Below are positions 16,444-25,966 of a DNA stretch of 64,000 bases, in pieces. The DNA comes from UMGS363 sp051881815 (GTDB lineage: Bacteria; Bacillota; Clostridia; Oscillospirales; Ruminococcaceae): NCBI GenBank assembly GCA_051881815.1, contig JBJEQP010000024.1, positions 13,471 to 77,470 on the forward strand, read 5' to 3'. Every line of letters starts with the position of its first letter. Position 1 is the stretch's first letter. The translations under genes were made by a program, and so were the position numbers. The notes under the pieces are model-generated. The model was not told where the DNA came from, did no database searches, and saw only the letters and a list, made by a program, of their open reading frames with translations.

Positions 16444-18238
16444 CTTCATACTCCTTTACTTCTTCCGCGATACCCGTCAGCGAGTATACGAATACTCCTT
16501 TTGACTTGCCCTTCAGCGGTATCTCACCGATAGGCTCGACCGTTACCCTGTCCTTGACCTGCTCATATACATTTTCGCTGATGAGTACCTGACCCCTTTT
16601 TGCATTGGATTCAAGACGCGCCGCCGTATTTACCGTATCTCCGATGGCGGTATAATCCATACGGAAGTCACAGCCGATATTTCCCACTACCGCAGGGCCG
16701 CAGTTAACTCCCACACCAAAGCTGACCGATTTGCCGTACCGTTCAAGGAACTTGCTTTCGATAGCATTTCCACCGCTTACAATATCCCATGCGGTCTTGA
16801 CGGCACGATAAACATAATCATCAAGGTCGAATGGCGCATTGAATACAGCCATAGTCGCGTCACCTATGAATTTATCCAGCGTGCCGCCATTGGCAAAAAT
16901 AGCATTTGTGGTAAGGTTAAGATAGCTGTTGAGAATATCCACCACCTGCTCAGGCTCAAGGCTTTCAGACATAGGCGTAAATCCGCGAATATCCACAAAA
17001 AGCACCGCAATATTACGGTTTTCTCCGCCAAGACGGATATGATATCCACCCTTTTTGGCTATCTCCTCAACGACCTGCGGAGCAACATACTTTTTAAAAG
17101 CGTCCGTTATCTTCTTCTTTTCGATATTCTCCTCAACATACTTCCTGATAAGGTTTATAAGGTAGCAGACAAGCACACCCAGCGCAAGGTAGATAAGGGG
17201 GAATGATGTACCTGCACTGTTCAGCGCAGTAAATACAAAAATACTTCCTGCAATAAGCACGATCGTCAGAGGCGTCGAGAATTTCAGCTTCAGCTTTTTT
17301 GTAAATATGTACGCAAGGCAGGAAAATGCAGCCGTAATAAGCGCAGCCGCCCACCTTGGTGCAGGCACGGAGCTTTTGCCATCCAGCAGACCCTGTATGA
17401 TATTTGCGTGTATCTCCACACCGTACATCTGATCGGCGCTGTTGGGCACGGAGAACTGATCCTGCAGTCCCGATGCATAAGCGCCTATGAGTACAACACA
17501 GTCCTTAAAAATTTTCGTATCAACGGAGCCATCCAGCACCGCGCTCAATGGTATATGCTCATAATCGCAGGGGCGTCCTGCGTAATTTATCCACATACGT
17601 CCGTTTTCATCCAGACGCGGCATTTCCTGTGAACTTCCCATTCTTTCGCAATATACAGAGTATATTTTTTCGGCAAATGCAGGGTATGTACCGCCATTGT
17701 ATTCAACAGTAAGCATAGCAGAGCGCACGATACCGTCATCATCGGGGACGGCGTTGACAAAACCCGTGTAAGCACAGTCGCTGATAATGGGCTCTTCAAT
17801 GTCCGCAATGTTAAGGTGGTCTATGTAAGGCTTGCCGTTTTCGTCAACACAATACGCAGTGGTATAGTTTATGTAGGAGCCGGAAACCACTCTGCCGCTT
17901 TGGATGCAGGCAGCTTTCAGAGCTTCATCGCCCTCGCTGTCCATTTCTCCGAACACCATTATATCCATACCAATGACCGCAGGCATATCCCCAAGCTTGT
18001 TGATAACGTCGGCATAAACTCCCCTTGACCATGTGCCGAAAGCGCCGACTTCCCTTAATGTTTCATCATCAATAGCGATTATTTTTATTTTGTTATTGAT
18101 ACCGCGCGGCTGCTGATACAGCTTATCCCTCATAAGACTGTCAAAAGAATAAAAGACATCATAAAAGGATATGAGAAACGCCAATAAAAATACCGCCGCC
18201 GACTCGGCTATATCTGTCCATACCGAATGTTTTTTCAT
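16403..18238 (-). CDS. CHASE2-domain class III adenylate/guanylate cyclase
   Basis: 611 residues. An N-terminal membrane segment (about 9-28) is followed by an extracytoplasmic CHASE2 sensor domain (about 30-290), three closely spaced membrane segments (about 300-370), a linker, and a class III cyclase catalytic domain (about 410-595). The metal Asp residues are in VDIRGFT and IGDATMAVF; the Lys of LDKFIGD and the Asp of DYTAIGD are the base-recognition pair typical of adenine; NTAARLE carries the transition-state Asn and Arg. It should therefore make cAMP in response to an outside signal. CHASE2-cyclase genes next to FecR proteins are a known association. It is co-transcribed with the TIM-barrel gene. 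Confidence 0.93.
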   Translation of the reverse strand: MKKHSVWTDIAESAAVFLLAFLISFYDVFYSFDSLMRDKLYQQPRGINNKIKIIAIDDETLREVGAFGTWSRGVYADVINKLGDMPAVIGMDIMVFGEMDSEGDEALKAACIQSGRVVSGSYINYTTAYCVDENGKPYIDHLNIADIEEPIISDCAYTGFVNAVPDDDGIVRSAMLTVEYNGGTYPAFAEKIYSVYCERMGSSQEMPRLDENGRMWINYAGRPCDYEHIPLSAVLDGSVDTKIFKDCVVLIGAYASGLQDQFSVPNSADQMYGVEIHANIIQGLLDGKSSVPAPRWAAALITAAFSCLAYIFTKKLKLKFSTPLTIVLIAGSIFVFTALNSAGTSFPLIYLALGVLVCYLINLIRKYVEENIEKKKITDAFKKYVAPQVVEEIAKKGGYHIRLGGENRNIAVLFVDIRGFTPMSESLEPEQVVDILNSYLNLTTNAIFANGGTLDKFIGDATMAVFNAPFDLDDYVYRAVKTAWDIVSGGNAIESKFLERYGKSVSFGVGVNCGPAVVGNIGCDFRMDYTAIGDTVNTAARLESNAKRGQVLISENVYEQVKDRVTVEPIGEIPLKGKSKGVFVYSLTGIAEEVKEYEDEQISDNTAVGRA

Positions 18239-18267
18239 AATTTATCCCCCATGCACTTATTTATATA

Positions 18268-18296
18268 ATTATATCACATTTAATTGCATTTGTCAC
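18268..18296 (-). promoter_or_regulatory. Promoter of the CHASE2-cyclase gene
   Basis: Minus-strand GTGACA (18296-18291), a 17-bp spacer and TATAAT (18273-18268), about 30 bp before the ATG. Confidence 0.7.
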
Positions 18297-18381
18297 TATT
18301 TTTTTATATTTAAAAAAAGTTTTTTAAAATACTATTTACACAAGCACAAAAATATGATATAATTAAAAAAATAAAATGTAC

Positions 18382-18682
18382 TATAGCAAGACATAAAATC
18401 AGACTGATAAAAGGAAACGGGGGCAAAGCTTAAAGAGTTAGGAAAAAGCTGATTAAAGCGAAGCGTTCGTTTCGCCGTTTTGAGAAATGTACGAGTTTCC
18501 GTCTTTAATGTCATTCTGACATAGACATTTTGAAAAACGGATGAAACGTATTTGCCGCAGCAATATCAGCGTTTCCTTAGGAACGGATCCGCAGGCAGGC
18601 TTGACGCCTGTCAAGGGTGAGTGACAACACTATTCAAGCTTTGAACCGCCGAACTTGTCAGGATATTTTGGGGATTGCTATA
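18382..18682 (+). repeat. MITE-like element, family D, copy D1, interrupted by C1
   Basis: Ends TATAGCAAGACATA and TTGCTATA are inverted repeats. It matches the reverse complement of copy D2 (34875-35037) except for a 136-bp family C element plus a duplicated TTA. It includes the GCAGGCAGGC/GCCTGTCAAGGG core shared with families A and B. It ends 26 bp before the second diguanylate cyclase gene. Confidence 0.8.
18441..18576 (+). repeat. MITE-like element, family C, copy C1, nested in D1
   Basis: 136 bp from GGAAAAAGCTGATT to ATCAGCGTTTCC, flanked by TTA on both sides, where the uninterrupted D2 has a single TTA. It contains internal inverted repeats (GCCGTTTTGA.../...TTTTGAAAAACGG). Confidence 0.85.
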
Positions 18683-18708
18683 TATGCTGATGAAAGGATG
18701 CTGCGGAT

Positions 18709-19737
18709 ATGGAAACAAAAACAGCCTCGGAAGTTTTACTTGATAGGATATTCAATATAACTCAGGAGCTGTATACCGAAATGTCAAAGGACGACAGCAA
18801 TGCGGAGGACGACCACAAGGTTATCTACAGACTGCTTACCGACCTTGGCAGGACATTGGTGAATGCTGACAGAGCCAGCTTCTGGAAGTGGGATAAACGC
18901 AATCACACCCTCTGGACCACCGCAGCTGTTGGCGCAGGAAGAATAACTATCCCCGAGGGAACGGGACTTGTGGGAAAAGCTCTTGCCGAAAAACGTGCTA
19001 TTGTCACCAATGATCCATACAATTGTCCCGATTTCAACTCTGATGTCGATAAGAAAACAGGTTATGTGACAAGGTCTATCCTTGTTATGCCCATTTCCAA
19101 CTGCAAAGGTGAGTTTATCGGAGCATATCAGGCAATAAACAAGCTGGATGAGGATGGATTCGATCTGGAGGAGGACGTAAGACGTCTTTCCCTGGCGGCT
19201 TTCATCTGCGGTATCACGTTGGAATCGGACAGCTTCCTTGACGATTCACGCCACGATAAGCTTACCGAGTTGAAAAACCGCATGGGCTTTTACAGCGATT
19301 ACAGCAAAAATTATGAAAAGCTGCTTATGGACACGGAAAAAACGTGCAGCGTTTCTCTTTTTATCTGCGATATTGACCATTTCAAGCGCATAAATGATAC
19401 ATACGGACACAATGCAGGAGATGCTGTTCTCCGCCACGTCGCAGATATCTTCCGCAAAAACTGCCGTATCTGCGACGGCGTTTACCGCTGGGGCGGCGAG
19501 GAGTTTATCGTTATTCTCCCCGATACCGATCTTGAAAAAGCGGCAGAGGCTGCAGAACGTCTGCGAGTTTGCATAATGGATTCCGTATGTCGCTACGAGG
19601 ATCTGGAAATAAAGATCACAATGAGCTTTGGCGTTACAAGCATTGACCCGATATTCTCCATTGAGGAAAACATCAAACACGCCGACGATAAGCTTTATAC
19701 CGCAAAGGAAAGCGGCAGAAACCGTGTTATTCTTTAA
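18709..19737 (+). CDS. GAF-GGDEF diguanylate cyclase with inhibitory site
   Basis: 342 residues, soluble. A GAF domain (about 35-172; GEGTGLVGK-like and RSILVMPI segments) precedes a GGDEF domain (about 180-342) with GGEEF at 262-266. Unlike the first cyclase, RICD at 253-256 occupies the RxxD I-site five residues before GGEEF, so product inhibition is expected. It produces c-di-GMP in response to a GAF ligand. AAGGATG lies upstream of the ATG. It is monocistronic and directly downstream of repeat D1, which may have brought or altered its promoter; no clear promoter is visible. Confidence 0.93.
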   Translation: METKTASEVLLDRIFNITQELYTEMSKDDSNAEDDHKVIYRLLTDLGRTLVNADRASFWKWDKRNHTLWTTAAVGAGRITIPEGTGLVGKALAEKRAIVTNDPYNCPDFNSDVDKKTGYVTRSILVMPISNCKGEFIGAYQAINKLDEDGFDLEEDVRRLSLAAFICGITLESDSFLDDSRHDKLTELKNRMGFYSDYSKNYEKLLMDTEKTCSVSLFICDIDHFKRINDTYGHNAGDAVLRHVADIFRKNCRICDGVYRWGGEEFIVILPDTDLEKAAEAAERLRVCIMDSVCRYEDLEIKITMSFGVTSIDPIFSIEENIKHADDKLYTAKESGRNRVIL

Positions 19738-19742
19738 TCAAC

Positions 19743-19778
19743 ATGAAAGGTACATTTTAATGTACCTTTCTTTATGTA
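19743..19778 (+). terminator. Intrinsic terminator after the GAF-GGDEF gene
   Basis: Stem GAAAGGTACATT paired with AATGTACCTTTC followed by TTTAT. The rest of the spacer to 19894 holds no recognised feature. Confidence 0.75.
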
Positions 19779-19894
19779 ATACTATATAAATGTAAGGGGT
19801 TCTCAAAAAACCGATATTAATACTTCGTATTGCTCGCAAATTTTCGTCAGTGACTATTCACAGCTTCAAGGCAACAAACCGCAGTCAATACTAA

Positions 19895-19974
19895 GGAAAC
19901 GCTGATAGATCAGCTTATTCTTATGTATTACAAGGTAAGTAAACGCTTCATTTATTAAATATAATCAGCGTTTA
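19895..19974. repeat. Degenerate family C element (C5)
   Basis: Begins AAGGAAACGCTGAT and ends TAATCAGCGTTTAC. The ends match family C but the interior is diverged. Confidence 0.55.
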
Positions 19975-20058
19975 CTTTGTTAACGCAGAAGATGAGCAAA
20001 GTCATAGAAAATTTACCGAGAAGGAGGTTTTTAGAGGTTCCCATAAGGTAAAAGATTT

Positions 20059-21366
20059 ATGATAAAGAAGATACTGCTTTATATTGGAAGCTTTGTTGGT
20101 ACGATGATCATTCTGTGGTCGGCGCTTATTCTTACCTCGATGATACCAAATGAAAAGCTGAAGGACAATATGCTGAATTCCGCCCTGCTTATGAACGGCG
20201 CAGACCCATTCCCGCAAAAGGACGGCAGAAACACCATAACCGACAATTATGCGGATGTTATCCTGCTGAATGTTATTTGGAATATGGACAGCAGCAAGCC
20301 CTTTGTTTCGTCACTTGACACAAAGTATTTTGACGGCAACGACGGCGTGACCGACTACGGAGAAAATTACGGACTTTACGCCGCAGTAAACGGCACTCCG
20401 CCCAACATTGACTACTCACGCTACTGGCATGGCTCTGCCGTTTTCATTCGTCCCCTTATGACACTTACCGATATAAACGGTGTAAGGCTCGCGGGTGCGG
20501 CAGCTGCGCTCCTGCTTTTGACGGTATCCTGCATTATGCTTGCAAAGCGCCGACTTTATCTCGAAGCAGCCGCCCTGCCGCTGGCATTTATCTGCGTGCA
20601 GGCGTGGAATATACGGCTTTCGATGGAATATCAGCCTGCCGTCCTGGTCACTCTTGCGATACTGCCGTTCTTCCTTATATTGGAAAAGAAAGGCGATACT
20701 GCGCTTGTTATCCTATCTATTGTAAGCGGTACTATGATAGCGTTTTTCGATTTTCTCACTGCTGAAACACTTACCATACTTATCCCCCTTATAACAATAA
20801 TGTCGGTAAGATACGGCGAGGGACGGTTTGAAAATGCGAAAACAGAGCTTGTTACTTCGGCAAAATGCTCTCTCGGCTGGATATTGGCATACGGCGGAAC
20901 TTTTCTTGTAAAGTGGACAGCCGCCTCTGCGGTCACGGGAGAAAACAAGTTTTCCGCCGCACTGTCCTCCGCCGAAGAAAGATTTGGCGGCAGCGCACAG
21001 GATTTATCCCCTTTCACACAGATATTTGCCGCACCCTTTACAAATATATCCACAATGCTTGGCGGCAAGGTAAGAGCGGATATTTTCCCTGCCGTCATAG
21101 GCATTATCCTTATTGCCGCAGCTGTCGGTGCAGTATTATATCTTTCACGGCACAACAAATGCGCAAGGGAATATGCGCTTGTGGTATTTATCCTTGCCGC
21201 CGTACCTTACATAAGGTATGCCGTGCTGAATAATCATTCCTACCTGCATGACTTTTTCACATACCGTGCGCAGGCGGCTGTTGTCCTTGCACTTCTGACA
21301 ACCCTCGGAGCGTCACAGCGTAACCCTCAAAAAAAGAAGAAAAAGAAAAAAAGCGGTGCTCATTAA
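20059..21366 (+). CDS. Polytopic membrane protein of unknown function
   Basis: 435 residues. A membrane segment at about 8-30, an outside loop of about 100 residues with DPFPQKDGRNT and YSRYWHGSAVF, then eight or so hydrophobic segments to about 415, and a Lys-rich cytoplasmic tail (QKKKKKKKS). The overall shape, with a first extracellular loop followed by many helices, recalls lipid-linked-sugar glycosyltransferases (GT-C fold), but I see no diagnostic motif and do not assign it. The AAGGAGG at about 20022 is some 30 bases from the ATG, too far to serve it; only TAAGGT is near. The start is therefore uncertain. It stands alone between repeats. Confidence 0.7.
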   Translation: MIKKILLYIGSFVGTMIILWSALILTSMIPNEKLKDNMLNSALLMNGADPFPQKDGRNTITDNYADVILLNVIWNMDSSKPFVSSLDTKYFDGNDGVTDYGENYGLYAAVNGTPPNIDYSRYWHGSAVFIRPLMTLTDINGVRLAGAAAALLLLTVSCIMLAKRRLYLEAAALPLAFICVQAWNIRLSMEYQPAVLVTLAILPFFLILEKKGDTALVILSIVSGTMIAFFDFLTAETLTILIPLITIMSVRYGEGRFENAKTELVTSAKCSLGWILAYGGTFLVKWTAASAVTGENKFSAALSSAEERFGGSAQDLSPFTQIFAAPFTNISTMLGGKVRADIFPAVIGIILIAAAVGAVLYLSRHNKCAREYALVVFILAAVPYIRYAVLNNHSYLHDFFTYRAQAAVVLALLTTLGASQRNPQKKKKKKKSGAH

Positions 21367-21392
21367 CGTTGAATTCATCATACTTATACTAA

Positions 21393-21434
21393 GGAAACGC
21401 TGATTAATACGCTTCGCTTTAATCAGCGTTTTCC
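21393..21434. repeat. Minimal family C element (C3)
   Basis: 42 bp: GGAAACGCTGATTAA and its inverted partner TTAATCAGCGTTTTCC around a short GCTTCGC centre, flanked by TAA on both sides. It is the smallest copy, essentially one hairpin. Confidence 0.75.
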
Positions 21435-21463
21435 TAAAAAACATTTAAACTGCAGACAAAAGT

Positions 21464-21523
21464 CTTCGCATGATCTATATAAAACTGTTTTCAACAGCCG
21501 GAAGATCATGCGAAGATTTTTTG
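21464..21523. terminator. Bidirectional terminator between convergent genes
   Basis: Stem TCTTCGCATGATCT paired with AGATCATGCGAAGA followed by TTTTTTG, between convergent genes ending at 21366 and 21536. Confidence 0.8.
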
Positions 21524-21535
21524 TAAGTTTAAAGA

Positions 21536-23416
21536 TCAGAACAACCCGAATAATCTCAAAAGCTTCTGCCAGAATGTCAGCTTTTCTTCAGGCGCAGCAG
21601 CGGATTCTTCCGGTTCGGGTATCTCTACGGCATCTGTTTTTATGACAAACTGCACCGACTGTACCTCTGTGTTTTTCTCTGAAATAAAGGATCTCACTTC
21701 ATAATCATCGCCCGACATAGAATCAAGCATACCGCTCAGATCATCACCGAACGTATCATCAATCTTATCCGTTTCCGAACGCAGCTCGGAAGTGCCGTCG
21801 TGCATTTCAGCCGCTCCGTCCATAAGCTTTTTTGCACCGTCCGAAAGGTCAGAGCCGCCCTCCGCAAGCTCCTTTGCTCCGTCGGAAATTTCCGAAAATC
21901 CGTCCGTCAGCTTTTTGACGCCGTCTGTGTATTCGCCTATTCCGCCGTCAAGCTTTTCGTATTCCGCAACAAGAGTGTTGATTCCGCTTGAAAGCTCTGA
22001 CATATTCACAAGCATTTCCGAAAGCGAAGCAGTAAGTTCGTTTATTGCCTTGTCAAATTCCGCATACTTTGTCTTTAACTCCTTCGCGCCCGATTCAAGC
22101 TGTGCGGAAGCCTGTGAAACGGTGGTCAGATAAGTTTCCGTTCCGCCCAGAGCGGCATTATTGCCCGTAAGCAGAGTAAGAGTGCTTTCAAGCTGTTCGA
22201 TCTGTGCTTTCAGCTTGGCGGCTTCTTCGGCATACTGCGGTATTTTTTCAATCTTTGCAAGCTGAGTTTTAAGCTCTGTGATTTGCGCCGTGAGCTGTGA
22301 AATTGCCTGCTCGTTTCCTGCTTTCAAGGTGTCTATGTCAAGCCCGTTTGCACTCATTGCCGCCTTATAGCTTGCATAATTAAGACTTTTATTCAGCTGT
22401 ACAAGTCCGCCGTAAAGCTCGTCAATTCCCGATTTTATCTGTGCTGATGCGGAAACAAGCTGCTGAAGCTGATCTGCATTTGAAGAAACGCCCGAAAGAG
22501 AGGTCTGTATCTTTATCAGCGCACTTTTCACCTCGGCAGAGCCATCCACAAGCTCCGAAGATTTTCCGTTAAGTTCGGAGAGTCCCTCCTGTGCCTTGGC
22601 TATTCCGTCACGCAGCTTTCCGATACCCTCGTTCATATCGGAAACACCATTATTCAGCTCAACAGTACCGTCGTAAAGCTCCTTTGCACCGTCATCAAGC
22701 TCTTTTGCACCGTCCGTAAGGTCGATTATTTTTTTGTCTATATCCTCATTGTCAATATCAAGTCCAAGGCTCATTTTTATTCCGTTTATAGAGCCTTCCG
22801 CCATTTCAAAATCGGTCACATCGGCAAAGATAGATTTTTCAAGTCCCTTGTCGGGCAGAACGGTGTAGGTTATCTGCTTTTTGCTGCCCACGTTTGCTAC
22901 GGTCGCACCGTTTGCCGAAATATTACTGCAAAGCTCCGTATCAAGCGTAAAAGAACACTGCAAAGCATAGTTTTCATAGAAATCGGAACTGCATTTTTCA
23001 TTTTCGGAAATGCTTATTCTGATTTCAAGAGCGCCGCTTTTGCCTGCAACTTCTTCCGCAGAATGCTCTTTTCCGTCAAGAAAATATTTTATTGAAATAT
23101 CCCACGGTATCTCCGTATTTTTCAGCGTACCCTGATAATAAACCTTGTTATTTTCGGGAGATGAAAATGTTATCTCATCGCCGTTCTGCGTGATATTTCC
23201 GCCCATATTCAGCAGCTTAACATCGGTATAATCGCCGTAGTCGGTAATGTCGCCGCCGTCAAAGCTGTTTACGGCATAAATGCTGTTCACGCTTCCGTCC
23301 GAGCCTGCCATTACATATATGACCTCTTCCTTTTCGGCTGCAAAAACAGGCATTGCATAAGATGATACAAGGCTTAACGCAAGTATCCCCGAAATAATTT
23401 TAGTAGACTTTTTCAT
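21536..23416 (-). CDS. Secreted YhgE/Pip-like heptad-repeat protein
   Basis: 626 residues. A signal peptide (about 1-26, ending AMPVFAAE) leads to a beta-rich region with a DGKEHSAEEVAGKSG segment, then long helical arrays of seven-residue units such as GAKELDDGAKELYDG and SDLSDGAKKLMDGA, typical of YhgE/Pip and other X-Leu-X-X-Gly proteins. Unlike full YhgE it has no C-terminal membrane domain; it ends in FWQKLLRLFGLF, a short amphipathic helix. It follows the MMPL transporter by 15 bp, with AAGGAGATAT before the ATG. It is probably an extracytoplasmic partner of that transporter; substrate unknown. Confidence 0.8.
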   Translation of the reverse strand: MKKSTKIISGILALSLVSSYAMPVFAAEKEEVIYVMAGSDGSVNSIYAVNSFDGGDITDYGDYTDVKLLNMGGNITQNGDEITFSSPENNKVYYQGTLKNTEIPWDISIKYFLDGKEHSAEEVAGKSGALEIRISISENEKCSSDFYENYALQCSFTLDTELCSNISANGATVANVGSKKQITYTVLPDKGLEKSIFADVTDFEMAEGSINGIKMSLGLDIDNEDIDKKIIDLTDGAKELDDGAKELYDGTVELNNGVSDMNEGIGKLRDGIAKAQEGLSELNGKSSELVDGSAEVKSALIKIQTSLSGVSSNADQLQQLVSASAQIKSGIDELYGGLVQLNKSLNYASYKAAMSANGLDIDTLKAGNEQAISQLTAQITELKTQLAKIEKIPQYAEEAAKLKAQIEQLESTLTLLTGNNAALGGTETYLTTVSQASAQLESGAKELKTKYAEFDKAINELTASLSEMLVNMSELSSGINTLVAEYEKLDGGIGEYTDGVKKLTDGFSEISDGAKELAEGGSDLSDGAKKLMDGAAEMHDGTSELRSETDKIDDTFGDDLSGMLDSMSGDDYEVRSFISEKNTEVQSVQFVIKTDAVEIPEPEESAAAPEEKLTFWQKLLRLFGLF

Positions 23417-23431
23417 CTGAATATCTCCTTA

Positions 23432-25492
23432 CTACTTATTTGAAACAAAATCGGATTTGAGCGTTGTTCTGCGGATAACTCCGTCAAAAACATACAGAAG
23501 TCCCGGCAGAACGAAAAATACAATGACAAGTGAGAATATTGCACCCACTCCCACAAACATTCCCAGCTGGGCAAGAAGTCCGTGAGTGGAAAGATTTCCG
23601 AGGAGAAGTCCCACAACGGTCAACACGCTGCCCGATGTTAGAATCGAAACGGACACCGTTCCTATTGTTTTGGGCACAGCCTCTTTTTTAGGCATTTCAC
23701 GGCGGAATTCCATATATCTGTCAGTCATAAGTATCGCATAATCCACCGTTGCACCAAGCTGTACTGAACTTATTATCAGATATGCAATATAGAACACATA
23801 GCTGCCTTTGAAATACGGCAGAGAAAGATTCAGCCATATTGCCGTTTCGATCGCAAGCACAAGTATAACAGGCAGCGAAAGTGATTTCATAGTCAAAAGC
23901 AGTACGACAAATACCGCACCTATCGCAATAAGATTTACCTTTACCATATCCTTTGTTACCGTGTCCATAAGGTCGTAGGTGCTTACGCCTTCGCCTGCAA
24001 GATAGTATTCGTCCGCATAATATTTTTCGCATATATCTCGGACATTTTCGATAAGCGCAAAGGTTTCCTTTCCCTCGTAATCGGCATCAACGCTTACTAC
24101 CATTCTGCTGTAATTTTCGGAGCAGAGCATTGAATATGTATCGCTGTCAAGATACTGTTCGGGTATCTCCGCACCTACCGTATCAACGTAGGAGATAATA
24201 TCCTTGACCTGCGGCAGAGTGCGAAGCTCGTCGGAAAGCGCCTTTTCCGTCTGACGGCTGCCGTTCGGGACAAGGACAACATAGGTGTCCTGCTTGCCGA
24301 AAACGTCCTCGATTTTCGCCGTATCTGCGCCAAGACGGGTATCTTCGCCGAAAATGTGGGATGAGCCGTAGTAAAAATCATTTGCGTTTGAAGCAAGATA
24401 CACGGGAGCAATTATTACTGCGAAAACTACCGCCATAGGCAGCATGATTTTGCTTACAGCCTTGCCGAATTTGTCGAATTTCGGCACAAGGGAATGGTGA
24501 CGAGTCTTGTCAAGAAGCTTGTATGTAAGCATGATAAGGCACGGCATAAATACAAACACGCATATAAGGCTTATAGCAACGCCCTTTGCAAGAGCAAAGC
24601 CTAAGTCGGGACCTATCTTAAAGCGCATAAGTCCGAGGGCAAGAAAACCGATAACAGTTGTAAGTCCGCTTGACAAAATGGAGCTTGTGGATTTTGTCAG
24701 AGCGTCCGCCATAGCTTCCATCGGACTTGAAAATTCCTTTCGGCTTTCCTCAAAGCGGTGAAGCAGGAATACCGAATAATCGAGCGATACTGCCAGCTGG
24801 AGTATCATTCCTGCGGCATTTGTTACAAAGCTTATCTCTCCAAAAATTATATTGCTTCCTGCATTTATCATCAGCGAAACGCCCAAGCCTGCCATAATTA
24901 CAACAGGCTCTATCCACGAATTTGTGGTCAGAAGCAGCACTATAATTACAAAGATCACCGCAATTATTGTGATAAGGGATATTTCACTTACGGTGCTTTC
25001 CGTTGCAACAGCAGTAGATACCGCAGAGCCTGTTAAAGAGTTTCCATCGCCTACAATATCCCGTATCTCATTCACCGCAGACAGATTTTTCTCCTCGGAG
25101 ATAGTTACCGTCAGCAGCGCATTTCCGTCCTTATAGTAGGTTTCGACCGTATCGGCGTCCATAGTTTCAACAGGCTGTGTAATATCACAGGAATCGTCCA
25201 GCCACATTACATCGTCAACGCCGTCCACCGCAGTTATCTTTTCCTTGTAATCAAGCGCCTGCGGAATGGTAACATCTTTAAGCATTACTCTTGCATTTGG
25301 TATGCCGCCGTCAAATTCTTGCTCCATAACATCAAGTGAAGCAGTCGAATGGCTGTCATCGGGGAGATAGTCGTTCATATCGTAGTTTACCGGTATAAGC
25401 GGCTTGCACAAGGCAAAAAAAATTGTCAGCAGCACGAATATCACCGTAATGACAACAGGGTGGGAAATTACTTTTTCATAAAACTTTTTCAT
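23432..25492 (-). CDS. MMPL/RND-family transporter
   Basis: 686 residues. Two repeats, each with one membrane segment, an extracytoplasmic porter domain and five clustered segments (first cluster about 165-350, second about 520-675), as in MMPL/YdfJ-type RND proteins of Gram-positive bacteria. Motifs include GMILQLAVSLDYSVFLLHRF in the first half and a parallel VQLGATVDYAILMTDRYMEF in the second, holding the proton-relay Asp-Tyr pairs. It exports lipids or other hydrophobic molecules. It overlaps the upstream small gene by 17 bp and precedes the YhgE-like gene. Confidence 0.9.
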   Translation of the reverse strand: MKKFYEKVISHPVVITVIFVLLTIFFALCKPLIPVNYDMNDYLPDDSHSTASLDVMEQEFDGGIPNARVMLKDVTIPQALDYKEKITAVDGVDDVMWLDDSCDITQPVETMDADTVETYYKDGNALLTVTISEEKNLSAVNEIRDIVGDGNSLTGSAVSTAVATESTVSEISLITIIAVIFVIIVLLLTTNSWIEPVVIMAGLGVSLMINAGSNIIFGEISFVTNAAGMILQLAVSLDYSVFLLHRFEESRKEFSSPMEAMADALTKSTSSILSSGLTTVIGFLALGLMRFKIGPDLGFALAKGVAISLICVFVFMPCLIMLTYKLLDKTRHHSLVPKFDKFGKAVSKIMLPMAVVFAVIIAPVYLASNANDFYYGSSHIFGEDTRLGADTAKIEDVFGKQDTYVVLVPNGSRQTEKALSDELRTLPQVKDIISYVDTVGAEIPEQYLDSDTYSMLCSENYSRMVVSVDADYEGKETFALIENVRDICEKYYADEYYLAGEGVSTYDLMDTVTKDMVKVNLIAIGAVFVVLLLTMKSLSLPVILVLAIETAIWLNLSLPYFKGSYVFYIAYLIISSVQLGATVDYAILMTDRYMEFRREMPKKEAVPKTIGTVSVSILTSGSVLTVVGLLLGNLSTHGLLAQLGMFVGVGAIFSLVIVFFVLPGLLYVFDGVIRRTTLKSDFVSNK

Positions 25493-25805
25493 TCTCGAAA
25501 CGCACCTCCGTTATTACTCCCTGCAAAAGCAGCTTTGTTTTTCCATCATACAGTGTCAGCTCAAGCTTATCGGGATAAAAATAACCGTCACCCCGATAAT
25601 TATAATCGCTTACAAGAGTTTTCAGCGTTCCGCTCATACTGCATTTTCCGTTTGACTCGATCTTTGCAATATATGTATTTTTCTCTCCGAGTATTTCAAT
25701 GTATCCTCTTTCCGAGCCAAAGTTTTTTTCGGCATACCTTGTCAATGTTCCTTTTTTCACGCCCATCTGCGTATCAAGTGAAATAGAGTATATGTAAGTT
25801 TTCAT
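25476..25805 (-). CDS. Small conserved hypothetical protein at the head of the MMPL operon
   Basis: 109 residues, not recognised. Predicted mostly beta strand (TYIYSISLDTQMG, YIEILGEKNTYIAKI, KLELTLYDGKTKLLLQG), no signal peptide, soluble. It overlaps the MMPL gene by 17 bp, so coupled translation is likely, and it is the first gene of the three-gene operon divergent from a TetR regulator. A small ligand-binding barrel would fit the shape, but that is speculation. Confidence 0.65.
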   Translation of the reverse strand: MKTYIYSISLDTQMGVKKGTLTRYAEKNFGSERGYIEILGEKNTYIAKIESNGKCSMSGTLKTLVSDYNYRGDGYFYPDKLELTLYDGKTKLLLQGVITEVRFENEKVL

Positions 25806-25889
25806 TGCTCCACCCTTTCCTATTTGATAAAATAAATATACATCAGACGGAATAAAAATAAAACGGATAATTTCGGAGCAGTGTGTAAA

Positions 25890-25966
25890 AAACGGACAGA
25901 TGTCCCAAATTGACGGTCAAATAATAAGTATTGACCATTGAAATTTTTGCCGGACAGCTGTATAAT
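25890..25966. promoter_or_regulatory. Divergent control region with TetR promoter and palindromes
   Basis: For the TetR gene TTGAAA (25938-25943), 17 bp, TATAAT (25961-25966). Upstream are GGACAGATGTCC and TTGACGGTCAA, both perfect palindromes, and GGACAGCTGT touching the -10 box repeats the first half-site. These are candidate TetR operators controlling both directions. No clear minus-strand promoter was found. Confidence 0.65.
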
